Positions 17,731-27,597 of a stretch of 64,000 bases of DNA are shown here, in pieces. The translations under genes were made by a program, and so were the position numbers. Origin of the DNA: Leptotrichia sp. oral taxon 218 (GTDB taxonomy: Bacteria; Fusobacteriota; Fusobacteriia; Fusobacteriales; Leptotrichiaceae). The notes beneath the pieces were generated by a model. It did not search any database, was not told the origin of the DNA, and was given only the letters and a program-made list of their open reading frames with translations. The stretch spans positions 1,860,001 to 1,924,000 of the forward strand of contig NZ_CP072377.1 in the NCBI RefSeq assembly GCF_018128225.1, written 5' to 3'. Every line of letters starts with the position of its first letter. Position 1 is the first letter of the stretch.

Positions 17731-18102
17731 TTATTCATCAATTTCTTTATTTTCTTCGTTTTCTTTATTTTTTCCATTTACTCCGTTGTAAAATTCATCT
17801 AATTTGTAATAATCTCTCGCATCTTTACTAAATATACTAACAATCACATCTCCTGCATCAATTAAAACCCAATTAGCTTCTTCCAGTCCTTCAACACTTC
17901 TAACCGTTTCCAAACTTTTTTTTACATCTGTCGCAATCGCTTCAATATTTCTACTTGAACTTCCAGTACAAAGTATCGAATAATCAAAAAATGGTGATTT
18001 TCCACGCATATCATATACTTTTATGTCCTGCGCTTTCTTGTCCTCCATAATGTCAATTATTTGTTGAATTTCTGCACCAAATTCATTTTTTATTTCACTC
18101 AT
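17731..18102 (-). CDS. rsfS: Ribosome silencing factor RsfS
   Basis: 123 aa. IIDIMEDKKAQDIKVYDMRGKSPFFDYSILCTGSSSRNIEAIA and LEEANWVLIDAGDVIVSIFSKDARDYYKLDEFY are textbook RsfS blocks in shortened form. The protein binds L14 and blocks subunit joining in starvation. The C-terminus ends in a Lys/Glu/Asn-rich tail. It lies between rsmE and mrdA in a minus-strand run. Confidence 0.93.
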   Translation of the reverse strand: MSEIKNEFGAEIQQIIDIMEDKKAQDIKVYDMRGKSPFFDYSILCTGSSSRNIEAIATDVKKSLETVRSVEGLEEANWVLIDAGDVIVSIFSKDARDYYKLDEFYNGVNGKNKENEENKEIDE

Positions 18103-18168
18103 TTTCTCTTTTTCCTTTCTTTAATTTAATTTTGTTTTGTTTTTTATTATTTTTAGTTTTTTAATTTT

Positions 18169-18879
18169 TTATTTTAAATTTAAATTTGAAATAATTCCTG
18201 CAACTACAATTGAAGCTGTTTCAGCTCTTAAAATTCTAGCGCCAAGACTCACTTCAAAAGCATTTTTTTCTTTCAAAAAATCAACTTCCTCTTCGGTAAT
18301 TCCGCCTTCTGGTCCAATTACACACAAAATATCTTTATCTTTTTCATCAATTAATTCAAAAATCGACTTTGAATTTTCACTATTTTCATAGGCAAATATT
18401 ATTTTATCATATTTTTCGTAGTCAATTTCACAAATTTTTTTTATTTCTGAAATTTTGGGAAATTTCACTCCTCTACATTGTTTTAGCGCTTCTCTTACAA
18501 CAGTTTCCCATTTTTCTTTTTTTTCATTAATTTTTACAACAACTCTTTTTGTCTTTAACGGAATTATTTTATTAACACCTATTTCCGTCAATTTTTGTAT
18601 CGCTAAATTCATCTTGTCGTTTTTTAAAATTCCTATCGCCATGTCAATATTCACATCAAGCGAATAATTGTCCTCCATTTTTTTTATTATTTCTAAAATG
18701 ACTTCTTTTTTAGAAATGCTTAAAATTTTTGTCAAATATTCAAATTCGCCGTCAATAACTCTCAATTCATCATTTATTTGAAGTCTGTACACATTTTGAA
18801 TATGTCCGCAATCCAATTTATTATCAATAATAATTTTTGTATCACTAATATTTTTCTTTTCTGCTATCACTGTCAACAA
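18169..18879 (-). CDS. rsmE: 16S rRNA m3U1498 methyltransferase
   Basis: 236 aa, SPOUT fold. The PUA-like N-terminal part is followed by the knot with VIGPEGGITEEEVDFLKE and LGARILRAETASIVVAG, the SAM-binding signature of RsmE. It methylates U1498 in the decoding centre of 16S rRNA. It follows ruvB at 18 bases, suggesting co-transcription. Confidence 0.95.
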   Translation of the reverse strand: MLTVIAEKKNISDTKIIIDNKLDCGHIQNVYRLQINDELRVIDGEFEYLTKILSISKKEVILEIIKKMEDNYSLDVNIDMAIGILKNDKMNLAIQKLTEIGVNKIIPLKTKRVVVKINEKKEKWETVVREALKQCRGVKFPKISEIKKICEIDYEKYDKIIFAYENSENSKSIFELIDEKDKDILCVIGPEGGITEEEVDFLKEKNAFEVSLGARILRAETASIVVAGIISNLNLK

Positions 18880-18897
18880 CAGCTTTTCACCTCATTT

Positions 18898-19902
18898 TTA
18901 TTCTTCCAGTATTTTTTTTATTCCTAAATGTCTGTAACCAGCTTCAGTTACAACTCTTCCACGGGGTGTCCGCTTTATAAATCCAATTTTAATTAAATAC
19001 GGCTCATAAACTTCTTCAATTGTTCGTCTATCCTCTCCCAGCAAAAGTGATAATGTCTCAATTCCAACAGGTCCGCCGTTATAGACATCAATTATTGAAC
19101 TTAAAATTTTTCTGTCAAGTTCATCCAAGCCATTTTCATCGACTCCCAAAAGTTTTAAAATCCCATTTACACTTTTTTTGTCCAAAACTCCATTTCCTTC
19201 AACAAGTGCATAATCTCTTGCTCTTTTCAAAAGTCTATTCGCAATTCTAGGCGTTCCTCGACTTCTTTTAGAAATCTCGCTAATTCCGTCTTCATCGTAC
19301 GAAATGCTTAAAATTTCAGCTCCTCTTCGAACAATTTCTGTAAGCTCATCAAGATTGTAAAACTCCATTTTATGTGTCACACCGAATCTGTCCCGAAGTG
19401 GCGTACTAAGTTGTCCCGCTTTAGTCGTCGCACCAATTAATGTAAATTTTGGCAACTCAATCCGAATACTTCTAGCTGACGGTCCTTTTCCAATTAAAAT
19501 ATCAATTTCATTGTCTTCCATCGCAGGATACAAAATTTCTTCAACTGAAGTATTTAATCTGTGAATTTCGTCAATAAATAAAATGTCATTTTCTTCAAGC
19601 GAAGTCAAAATTGCCGCCAAATCCCCTGATTTTTCCAAAACTGGTCCAGTTGTAATTTTTAAATTTACTCCCATCTCATTTGCAATCACTCCTGCAAGTG
19701 TCGTCTTTCCAAGTCCTGGAGGTCCATATAGCAAAATGTGGTCCACAGTTTCATTTCGCATTTTTGCCGCTTTTATAAAAATGTTCATTTTTTTTTTCAA
19801 ATCTTCTTGACCGATATATTCGCTAAAAGTTTTTGGTCTAAGTGACTTTTGAATATTGTCCTCTCCCAGTTCATCGGGTGCCAATACTCTTTCTTTTTCC
19901 AT
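18898..19902 (-). CDS. ruvB: Holliday junction branch-migration ATPase RuvB
   Basis: 334 aa from the ATG at 19902, which has GGGAGAAAAG before it; the frame extends six codons upstream to a TTG with no better ribosome site. Walker [10 protein letters not shown], Walker [10 protein letters not shown], sensor 1 GATTKAG, arginine-finger region STPLRDRFG and the C-terminal winged helix ([10 protein letters not shown] ... [15 protein letters not shown]). It drives branch migration with RuvA, which is not in the window. Confidence 0.97.
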   Translation of the reverse strand: MEKERVLAPDELGEDNIQKSLRPKTFSEYIGQEDLKKKMNIFIKAAKMRNETVDHILLYGPPGLGKTTLAGVIANEMGVNLKITTGPVLEKSGDLAAILTSLEENDILFIDEIHRLNTSVEEILYPAMEDNEIDILIGKGPSARSIRIELPKFTLIGATTKAGQLSTPLRDRFGVTHKMEFYNLDELTEIVRRGAEILSISYDEDGISEISKRSRGTPRIANRLLKRARDYALVEGNGVLDKKSVNGILKLLGVDENGLDELDRKILSSIIDVYNGGPVGIETLSLLLGEDRRTIEEVYEPYLIKIGFIKRTPRGRVVTEAGYRHLGIKKILEE

Positions 19903-19923
19903 CTTTTCTCCCTCTCTCAAAAC

Positions 19924-20547
19924 TTATATCGCTTTTAGTGCCACCATCAATAAGAATTGAAACACTGCGATAATTCCCCCAAGAACTCCACCTATTATTT
20001 CAATATGCTTTAGTTCATTTTTTGAAATTCTTAAAATAATTTCTTCTATTTCTTGCAAAGAAAAATTTTCCATTTTTTCCAAAATAATTTCACGAAAATT
20101 TATTTTTTCTTTTCCTATTTTTATAATTTCCCCAATAATTTCTTCTTTATTTTCCAAAATGCTCTTTTTAAAATAAGATTTTATCTTTTCAATCACGCTA
20201 TCATTTATAAACATTTTTAATAACGGATTTTTATCCAATATATTTTTTTGCAATTTTTCTCCAATAACTTTATCTAATAACTTATCAATAATTTCATCTG
20301 AAAGTTCCATTTCTTCAATTTTATCTGCGATATCATCCACAGAAATCAGCTCTTTTTCCACAACATCGGCTATATTTAAAGATATTTCCGCTCTTCTTTT
20401 GGGAATTAATCCCTGTATTTTAAAAAAGAGAAAATTCATCTCTTTATATGGTCTAAAAAGCAATTTTATGGCTAAGTAATTCGTAAACCATCCAATAAGT
20501 GTTCCAACAAAGACCATCATAAAAAATTGTAATATCAAATTTCCCAA
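19924..20547 (-). CDS. DUF445 family membrane-anchored protein
   Basis: About 209 aa. MMVFVGTLIGWFTNYLAIKLLFRPY is the signature N-terminal helix of DUF445 (YheB/YjiN) proteins; a long helical charged region follows and a second helix (LGGIIAVFQFLLMVALKAI) closes the protein. The start is taken as the TTG at 20547, six bases after GGAGG; the upstream extension to an ATG at 20601 has no ribosome site. The family is membrane-associated; its role is not settled. It lies just upstream of ruvB. Confidence 0.82.
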   Translation of the reverse strand: MGNLILQFFMMVFVGTLIGWFTNYLAIKLLFRPYKEMNFLFFKIQGLIPKRRAEISLNIADVVEKELISVDDIADKIEEMELSDEIIDKLLDKVIGEKLQKNILDKNPLLKMFINDSVIEKIKSYFKKSILENKEEIIGEIIKIGKEKINFREIILEKMENFSLQEIEEIILRISKNELKHIEIIGGVLGGIIAVFQFLLMVALKAI

Positions 20548-20687
20548 ATTTTTCCTCCGAAAACTTATGTTTTTGAAATAGTTTATATTTAATGGTACCA
20601 CATTTCTTATTTAATATCAAGAATTATTAATTATTGGCAAAATAAAATATGTCTGAAAAGATAAAAATTTTTTTTATTTATTTAATC

Positions 20688-20708
20688 AAGGAGGAAAAAA
20701 TCCCCCTT
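20688..20708. terminator. Hairpin after the flavodoxin gene
   Basis: AAGGGGGA pairs with TCCTCCTT (one G-U pair in minus-strand RNA) around a T-rich loop, 13 bases beyond the flavodoxin stop. The T run lies on the plus-strand side, so its efficiency for the leftward operon is uncertain. Confidence 0.5.
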
Positions 20709-20720
20709 TTTTTATTTTTG

Positions 20721-21143
20721 CTATAATATTATTTTTCTTCCATATTCCTTACACTTTTCAATTTTTTCGTCATCGTCAACCGCCAGGTGATTTATAAGTC
20801 CTTCTCCTACAATTGAAAAATTTTCACTAGTTAATTGTTCCACCCAATTTTCCATAAAAACTCCAGTTCCCCAATCGTAAGAGCCAAAAAGTCCAACTGT
20901 TTTATTAAAAATTTTATCTTTATTTGTTTCGATAAATTCAACCATTTCTGGCGCTATTTCTTCTGCTCCTGAAGCAGGTGAACCAAATGCCAAAAAATCA
21001 GCATTTATTGAATTTTCATCAGCTTCTTCCACATTTATCACTTTCACATCTGCTCCCGCATCTTTTGCACCTTGAGCAATATTTTTTGCCATTTCTTCAG
21101 TATTCCCTGTTGCCGAATAGTAAATTATATTTAAACTTGCCAT
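20721..21143 (-). CDS. Flavodoxin (short chain)
   Basis: 140 aa, short-chain flavodoxin. The FMN phosphate loop is YYSATGNTEEMA (about 8-19), the first isoalloxazine loop is GSPASGAEEI and the second is FGSYDWGTGVFM. An electron carrier that can replace ferredoxin. It lies 9 bases after ackA, so it is probably expressed with the acetate/ATP pathway, which makes sense beside pyruvate:flavodoxin chemistry that feeds acetyl-CoA into Pta-AckA. A second, longer flavodoxin is encoded at 50229-50723. Confidence 0.92.
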   Translation of the reverse strand: MASLNIIYYSATGNTEEMAKNIAQGAKDAGADVKVINVEEADENSINADFLAFGSPASGAEEIAPEMVEFIETNKDKIFNKTVGLFGSYDWGTGVFMENWVEQLTSENFSIVGEGLINHLAVDDDEKIEKCKEYGRKIIL

Positions 21144-21151
21144 TTTTTCTC

Positions 21152-22354
21152 CTAACTTTCTCTTGTAAGTCTATAAGTATCTCTTGCTATCATTATTTCT
21201 TCTGCTGTTTCAATTTTATAAACTTTTACTTTAGAATTTTCTTTAGTAATTTCTACATTTCCTGGTAACCATTTACTTGATTTTTCCTCATCCAAATCAA
21301 TTCCTAAATATGTCAAATCCCTACAAATATCTCTTCTCGCATAAAAAGCATTTTCTCCAATTCCACCTGTAAATGCTATTGCATCAAGTCCATTCATTGC
21401 AGCGGCATAAGCTCCAATATAAGATTTTATTTTGTAACAAAACATTTCATATGCCAATTTTGCTTTTTCATTTCCTTCTTCAACTCCAGCTGCCAAGTCC
21501 CTAAAATCTGAGCTAGGTCCAAAAATTCCTTTAATTCCAGACTGTTTGTTCATTCTCGTATTCATTTCTTTTGGAGTCAAACCTCTTTTTTCCATAATGT
21601 AAACAACTGCCGATGGATCCACATCTCCAGTTCTAGTTCCCATCATAACTCCAGCAAGTGGAGTTAGACCCATCGAAGTATCTACAACTTTTCCATTTTT
21701 TACAGCTGTTATACTAGCTCCATTTCCAAGATGGCAAACTATTATTTTAGAATCTTTTTTCCCAAGCATTTGAGCTGCAATTTCACTCACATATCTATGT
21801 GAAGTCCCATGTGCACCATATTTTCTAACTTTTAACTCTTCATAGTCTTCATATGGAAAAGCGTACATATATGCTTTTGGCTCCATTGTCTGATGAAACG
21901 AAGTGTCAAATACAACAACATTTTTTTTATCAGGAAGTAATTCCATCATAACTCTCACACCCATTGCCGCAGCTGGATTATGAAGTGGAGCAAGTTCCCC
22001 AAGTTCTTCAACCAATGAAATAACTTTTTCATCAACTAAAGCTGAATCTTTAAAATAAGCTCCTCCTTGCACAACTCTGTGTCCTATCGCATCAATTTCA
22101 TCAACACTTTTAATAACTCCCATGCTATCGTCCTGAAGAAGTTTTAATACAGCGTCAATTGCCATTTTATGATCGTCCATAGGTTCTGGCTGTTCAGTTA
22201 TTTTTATATCTTTTATCAAATTTTTGTAACTGATCATCGGATTTGCAATTCCTATCCTCTCGCACAGTCCTTTCGCAATTGATTTTTCATTTGTCATATC
22301 AATTAATTCAAACTTTAACGACGAGCTTCCACTATTTATAACTAATATTTTCAT
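21152..22354 (-). CDS. ackA: Acetate kinase
   Basis: 400 aa. Signatures: VINSGSSSLKFEL at the start, GHRVVQGGAYF, FDTSFHQTM, RKYGAHGTSHRYV, HLGNGASITAV and FTGGIGENAF, covering phosphate, acetate and nucleotide sites of the ASKHA fold. It converts acetyl phosphate and ADP to acetate and ATP. It follows pta by about 60 bases and precedes a flavodoxin. Confidence 0.98.
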   Translation of the reverse strand: MKILVINSGSSSLKFELIDMTNEKSIAKGLCERIGIANPMISYKNLIKDIKITEQPEPMDDHKMAIDAVLKLLQDDSMGVIKSVDEIDAIGHRVVQGGAYFKDSALVDEKVISLVEELGELAPLHNPAAAMGVRVMMELLPDKKNVVVFDTSFHQTMEPKAYMYAFPYEDYEELKVRKYGAHGTSHRYVSEIAAQMLGKKDSKIIVCHLGNGASITAVKNGKVVDTSMGLTPLAGVMMGTRTGDVDPSAVVYIMEKRGLTPKEMNTRMNKQSGIKGIFGPSSDFRDLAAGVEEGNEKAKLAYEMFCYKIKSYIGAYAAAMNGLDAIAFTGGIGENAFYARRDICRDLTYLGIDLDEEKSSKWLPGNVEITKENSKVKVYKIETAEEIMIARDTYRLTRES

Positions 22355-22415
22355 TTATTTATTCCCTCCAAAAATTTTTATTTATCTTTATCCTTATCCT
22401 TATTCTTAATTATTA

Positions 22416-23420
22416 TTATTCATCAGATTCAACAGCTGTAATTGCCACAACTTCAACTATATCTTCCACGCTACAACCTCTTGACAAATCGTGAACAGGT
22501 CTTGCAAGTCCTTGAATTAATGGTCCTAATGCTTTTGCACGAGAAAATCTCTGAGTCAATTTATAACCAATATTTCCTGCATTTAAATCTGGAAAAACCA
22601 ATACATTTGCATTTCCTGCCACTTTTGAATTTGGCGCTTTAAGTTTTGCCACTTCTGGAACAATTGCCGCATCTAACTGCATTTCTCCATCAAATTCAAA
22701 GTCAACATTTTTAGTTTCTAAAATTTCGATTGCTTCTCTAACTTTTCTAACTGATTCACCATCTGCACTTCCTTTTGTCGAATAAGATAAAAATGCCACT
22801 TTTGGTTCTTTAATTCCAGCCGTAACTCTAGCTTTTTCTACTGCTGAAATCGCTATATCCGCAAGTTGCAGCGCAGTTGGATTTGGAATAACTGCCGCAT
22901 CAGTAAAAATAAGCGTTCCATCTGCTCCAAAGTCCGAGTCAGTTATCATAACAAACGAACTTGAAATTGTTTTAAGCCCTTCTTTTGGTCCAATTACTAA
23001 AATTGCTGCTCTTAATACATGCGCAGTCGGAGAAATCGAACCTGCGACCATTCCGTCAACTCTTCCTTGTTTTACAAGCATTGCTGCAAAAAATCTAGGA
23101 TCTGATAACATTGTAGCTTTTGCCGCTTCAAAAGTCATACCTTTTTTTTCTCTTCTCTTTCTCAAAATTTCTGACATTTGGTCAATAGTCGCACAGTTAT
23201 TTGGATCATAAAAAATTGCTCCATCCAAATTTACCCCCAATTTTTCCGCCTCTTTTTTTATTTTTTCTTCGCTTCCCACAAGTGCAATTTTCGCAAGACC
23301 TTCACTCATAACTTTTTCAGCCACTTTTAACACCCTTGGATCTTCCGTTTCTGGTAAAATAATTGTTTTTTGCAATATTTTTGCTTTAGCTTTCAAACTT
23401 TCTAACAAATTTTTAGGCAT
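22416..23420 (-). CDS. pta: Phosphate acetyltransferase
   Basis: 334 aa, the compact form without the N-terminal regulatory domains. Characteristic segments are ILPETEDPRVLKVAE, MVAGSISPTAHVLRAA and VLVFPDLNAGNIGYKLTQR. It makes acetyl phosphate from acetyl-CoA. First gene of the pta-ackA-flavodoxin operon. Confidence 0.98.
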   Translation of the reverse strand: MPKNLLESLKAKAKILQKTIILPETEDPRVLKVAEKVMSEGLAKIALVGSEEKIKKEAEKLGVNLDGAIFYDPNNCATIDQMSEILRKRREKKGMTFEAAKATMLSDPRFFAAMLVKQGRVDGMVAGSISPTAHVLRAAILVIGPKEGLKTISSSFVMITDSDFGADGTLIFTDAAVIPNPTALQLADIAISAVEKARVTAGIKEPKVAFLSYSTKGSADGESVRKVREAIEILETKNVDFEFDGEMQLDAAIVPEVAKLKAPNSKVAGNANVLVFPDLNAGNIGYKLTQRFSRAKALGPLIQGLARPVHDLSRGCSVEDIVEVVAITAVESDE

Positions 23421-23478
23421 TGTTTCAACTCCATTTCTTTTTTTATTTTTTATTTTTATTTTTAAATATTTTTTAAAA

Positions 23479-24690
23479 CTAATCAGAAAAAATCGCTTCT
23501 ACAAACTCTTTAGAATCAAATTTTCTAAGATCTTCAATTCCTTCCCCAACTCCAATAAATTTAATTGGCTTTTTTAGTTCATTAGTTATCGGAAAAATAA
23601 TTCCTCCTTTTGCAGTTCCGTCAAACTTAGTCAAAATAATACCTGTTAAATCCACAATTTCATTAAAGATTTTAGCTTGTTCAAGTCCATTTTGCCCAGT
23701 CGTGCTGTCAATTACAAGAAGTGTTTCAAATTTATCATTTCCCGATTGTTCTTTTATAATTTTATTAATTTTTTCCAGCTCTTTCATCAAATCTCTTTTA
23801 TTATGAAGTCTTCCCGCTGTATCCAGTATCGCCACATCAAAATTTCGATTTTTAGCGGTTTTTACCGTATCAAATATGACAGCCGCAGGATCACTTCCAT
23901 GAGATTGTTTCACAACTTCAACGCCAGTTCTTTTTCCCCATTCTTCAATCTGCTCAATTGCAGCCGCTCTAAATGTATCTCCAGCTCCAATTATAACCTT
24001 TTTCCCTTCATCCTTTAACTTTTTCGCAATTTTTCCAATCGAAGTCGTCTTTCCAACTCCATTTACTCCAACTACCAAAATAATATTAAGTTTTCCATCT
24101 TGAATATCAAGTTTTGTATTTTCTTCAGTGTTGTAAACTAGTTTATCTTTTAGCAATTCTTTCAATTCTTCATAGACATCCTGCGACGCTTTCAATCTCT
24201 TTTTGGCAACTTGTTTTTCCAAATCTGCTACAATTTCCATCGTCATATCCATTCCAATATCAGATTGAATAAGCAGTTCTTCCAACTCTTCATAAAGTTC
24301 ATCGTCAATTGTTTTTCCCAAAAACATCTCTTTTAATTTTGAGAAAAATCCTTTTTTAGGTGTTGCAAGTCTATCTTTTAGTGGTTTTAACTTTGGTTTT
24401 TTCTTAGTTTTTTCAATTTTTTCTTCTTTTTTTTCTTTTGCTTCTTTTTCTTCTTTTCCTTTTTCATTTTTGTTTTCTTCTGATTTTTTTTCATTTTTTA
24501 ATTTTTTATTTTTTTCAGAAATTTCATTGCCTTTTTTTGTTTTTTCTTCTTTATCTTCTTTATTTTCTTTATTTTCTTCGTTTTCTATATTTTTTTCAAT
24601 TTTTTCAGTTTTTTCAGTTTCTTTAGTTTCTTCAATCTCCTCTTCTTTTTTCTTCTTTTTTCCAAATTTAAAAAAATTTTTTAAAGCCAT
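23479..24690 (-). CDS. ftsY: Signal recognition particle receptor FtsY
   Basis: 403 aa. The first 100 or so residues are a low-complexity Lys/Glu/Asn stretch that replaces the usual acidic A domain and presumably mediates membrane contact. The NG GTPase follows: VVGVNGVGKTTSIGKIA (G1), DTFRAAAIEQ, LDTAGRLHNK (G3), TKFDGTAKGG (G4) and the closing GVGEGIEDLRKFD. It docks SRP-ribosome complexes at the membrane. Its start overlaps the tsaB stop by one base. Confidence 0.97.
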   Translation of the reverse strand: MALKNFFKFGKKKKKEEEIEETKETEKTEKIEKNIENEENKENKEDKEEKTKKGNEISEKNKKLKNEKKSEENKNEKGKEEKEAKEKKEEKIEKTKKKPKLKPLKDRLATPKKGFFSKLKEMFLGKTIDDELYEELEELLIQSDIGMDMTMEIVADLEKQVAKKRLKASQDVYEELKELLKDKLVYNTEENTKLDIQDGKLNIILVVGVNGVGKTTSIGKIAKKLKDEGKKVIIGAGDTFRAAAIEQIEEWGKRTGVEVVKQSHGSDPAAVIFDTVKTAKNRNFDVAILDTAGRLHNKRDLMKELEKINKIIKEQSGNDKFETLLVIDSTTGQNGLEQAKIFNEIVDLTGIILTKFDGTAKGGIIFPITNELKKPIKFIGVGEGIEDLRKFDSKEFVEAIFSD

Positions 24691-25508
24691 TATTTCTTAT
24701 CCCTTTCCGCCTGTGATTTTTCCAAATAATTTGGTCTTAAATTAAAAATATCAGTTTTTTTGTCTTCAAGTTTTCCAGAAATCATCATTTGAACAAAAGT
24801 TGCCACATCAATTTTCAAATTTTTTTCTTCAAATAAATGAATACTTTGTCCCAAATTTTCTTCTATCTTTTCTCTATAATTAAAAACTGCATCTCCAATC
24901 ATATAAATTTCACTATTTTTATTTTTTTCTTTATTTTTTTTAATTTCTCTACTTTCTTTATCTTTATTTTTATCTTCTTTTTCAATTTCTTTATTTTTTT
25001 CATTTTTTTCAAATTTTTGATTTTTAATTTCCAAGATTACATCATCCAATTTAGCAACTTTATAATCTTCCACTAACTCAAGTTTATTTTCAAAAACTTT
25101 ATAAGCCGCAAAATAAACTTTTTCTTTTCTCGAATCTATCAATGCATAAATTTTTTTATCCAAAAAATTGCTGCAAGTTGCACAAATATCAAAAAATGCC
25201 TGATATCCCAGCGCATCAAGTTCATTAACTTCATAAAAAGTCACATCATCTCTTCCAAAAAAAATCCCTTTTACGACAGAAATTGCTATTCTCACACCTG
25301 TAAAAGAACCAGGTCCAATCGACACAACCACATTTTTTATATCAGTTAGCTTTTTTCCAGTCCACTTCAAAAGACACTCAATTTGCTCCAAGATTGTTGT
25401 AGAATGTGATTTTGCAACTTCAATATGAATTTTTCCCAGAACTTTGTCATCTTCATAAAGTGCAAGACCAGCTAATTTAGTAGTCGTAGTTATTGCAAAA
25501 GTTATCAT
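24690..25508 (-). CDS. tsaB: t6A synthesis scaffold protein TsaB
   Basis: 272 aa versus about 220-230 in relatives. ASKHA fold with AITTTTKLAGLALYEDD and SIGPGSFTGVRIAISVVKG. The excess length is a Lys/Glu/Asn-rich insert at about residues 165-200, similar in composition to the FtsY linker. With TsaD and TsaE it forms N6-threonylcarbamoyl-adenosine at position 37 of ANN-decoding tRNAs. tsaE lies upstream, on the far side of a 190-base T-rich spacer. Confidence 0.93.
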   Translation of the reverse strand: MITFAITTTTKLAGLALYEDDKVLGKIHIEVAKSHSTTILEQIECLLKWTGKKLTDIKNVVVSIGPGSFTGVRIAISVVKGIFFGRDDVTFYEVNELDALGYQAFFDICATCSNFLDKKIYALIDSRKEKVYFAAYKVFENKLELVEDYKVAKLDDVILEIKNQKFEKNEKNKEIEKEDKNKDKESREIKKNKEKNKNSEIYMIGDAVFNYREKIEENLGQSIHLFEEKNLKIDVATFVQMMISGKLEDKKTDIFNLRPNYLEKSQAERDKK

Positions 25509-25699
25509 GATTTTCCTTTCTTTATTTGTTTTTCTTTTAGTTTTTTTAGTTTCTTTTAGTTTCTTTTAGTTTCTTTCGTTTTATTTTTATTTTTATTTTT
25601 ATTTTTACTTTTTATTTTTTATTGTTTATTGTTTCTTTTATTTTTTATTTTTTATTTTTTATCTTTTTACTTTTCTCTTTATTTTTTTTAAAATTTTTT

Positions 25700-26155
25700 T
25701 TATTTTTGTAATTTTTCCAAACAATCTATTTTTTCCCCATTTTCAAATTTATAAACTGAAATTTTTCTTGTGTTTTCAGAATTATGATTAATTTCAATAA
25801 AAATCGTATCTTGCGGCATTTCAGATAAAATTTTATCTGCCCATTCAACAATTACGACGCTCTCTTCATCTCCAATAAAATCTTCAAACCCAATTTCATA
25901 AATTTCTTCAGAATCGCTAATTCTGTAGACATCAAAATGGCTAATTTTTTTTCTTCCACTCTCATATTCAATGACATAAGTAAATGTCGGACTTTTCACA
26001 TTTTCAGTTACGCCAAAATACTTGCAGATTTTTTTAGTAAAAGTCGTCTTCCCCGCTCCTAAATCTCCAATTAGCCCAACACATCCGCCATTTTCCAATT
26101 TTTTGGCTAAATTTTTTGCCAAATCATTTATTTCATCAAAATTCATTATTTTCAT
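25700..26155 (-). CDS. tsaE: t6A synthesis ATPase TsaE
   Basis: 151 aa. Walker A LIGDLGAGKTTFTKKI, SPTFTYVIEYESG and FDVYRISDSEEIYEIGFEDF, and VEWADKI are classic TsaE motifs. It powers the TsaBDE threonylcarbamoyl transfer. Its ATG sits 19 bases beyond the right end of IStron copy 2 at 26174. Before insertion it would have followed the rfaE2 stop by about 10 bases, so the element interrupts a tight operon; ribosome entry may now depend on splicing or promoters in the element. Confidence 0.95.
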   Translation of the reverse strand: MKIMNFDEINDLAKNLAKKLENGGCVGLIGDLGAGKTTFTKKICKYFGVTENVKSPTFTYVIEYESGRKKISHFDVYRISDSEEIYEIGFEDFIGDEESVVIVEWADKILSEMPQDTIFIEINHNSENTRKISVYKFENGEKIDCLEKLQK

Positions 26156-26252
26156 ATTTCAATCTCACTTTTTCTGAACCTCCCACGACTAAAGTCGCAG
26201 GGTTCTAAAATTTTTAAAAATATTCAAAAATTTTCTAAGAAGTTTGATAGCT

Positions 26253-27499
26253 TTACACTACCCTTATTCTTTTAGGTGTGTTCAGCTCACCTCTATTGTA
26301 TAGGACATTTAAGTCCACAACTTTACTTTTTCTTAGAATATTTAATGCTCCATTACAATCTGCATTTATGAGTTTACCTATGCTTGTTTGATATAGTCCT
26401 CTTTTTATTCTTTTTCCACTGAATATATATTCTTTTTGATTTTCTTTATCATATATTGGAATTTCATCTCCATCAAAGAAACTTGCTTTTGATGTATAAC
26501 TTTCTTCTTGCAGCTTAAATTCTATTCCATATAGTTTACATAGATATATTAATTTATCTCTTAATTTCCCATATGGTATATTTACAAAATTTTGATTATT
26601 TATACTCCCTATATTTGAATTTCTTTGAAAATCTTCATTATATCCCAGAACTATTCTTCCTATATCATTATTAAGACAATAATTTATTATTATTCTTGCT
26701 GCTTTCGAAAGATAATCTTCTATACGATTATTTCTCTTTCTAGCTATTCTCTTTTGCCTTAATGTTATATGCTCTATCTTTTGCTTATCTTTAATGCTTT
26801 GTAATTTTGCATTTGTCTTATTATAGTATTGATTTATTGATTTTAATTTTCTACCATCTATTATGAATGAAGCTCCAGTATTTGTAACACAAGTGCAAAG
26901 ATTGTCTATACCTAAATCAATTCCTAGTGCATTTTCTTTATTTAATTCCCTTTGAACTTCCTCTACTTCATAAGTATATTGAATTTCAAAGTACCTAGAA
27001 TGTTGTTTTGGTATTATTCTAATCTCTTTTATCTTCTTGCCTTTCAATACTGGTGGCAGCTTAATTTTAACTTCCTGATGAGTTTTCTTAAACAAATTTG
27101 AATAAGGAACTATCAGAATATCATCTTTTAATCTAACAAAACCTATAACAAGAGTTGTAAAACCATCTTTAGCAAGATATTTAGGTAATTTTATTTTTTA
27201 TTATCATATTGACCTTTTTTAGCAAGTTTTAAAAGTACAAAAAATGATTTGAAACTTCCGTCTACTTCTTTTAGAATTTGTTGAGCCATATTAGAATTTA
27301 ACTTCTTATAGTTCTCACTATTTTTAAGCATTTTATAGTTTTCGTTATAACTTAAATACTTTTTATTTTCAAAATAGTATTGTCTAACATTATATATAGC
27401 TTGATTCTTTAAATTCTTAGCTATATGGCACAAATATTTCAAAATTTTAAATTCTTTTTTACTAAGATGTTTTACTTGTTGTTTTAATGTCAAATACAT
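26253..27499 (-). pseudogene. tnpB: tnpB with a single-base frameshift
   Basis: Very similar over its whole length to the intact copy at 3875-5122. The reading frame breaks near 27191-27200, where the plus strand has A-T6-A in place of A-T7-A; before the break 103 residues match the N-terminus, and after it the frame is open to the normal C-terminus with RuvC motifs [16 protein letters not shown] and [10 protein letters not shown]. Start at MYLTLKQQ with AAAGGAGGTGAT. Either a real pseudogene, a phase-variable homopolymer, or an assembly error; a shift back would restore a normal protein. Confidence 0.88.
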
Positions 27500-27597
27500 A
27501 GATATCACCTCCTTTTCATCAGAGATATTATACCATGTATTCTACATTTTATCTGTCAAAAAAGTAATATTTTTAAATATTTTTAAAGTTTTTAAAA

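Noticed and set aside
25509-25699. TTTCTTTTAGTT-like simple repeat between tsaE and tsaB considered as a mobile element end
   Set aside because: It has no terminal hairpin or match to any element end here; the same kind of T-rich simple sequence occurs in many gaps (e.g. 13266-13388).
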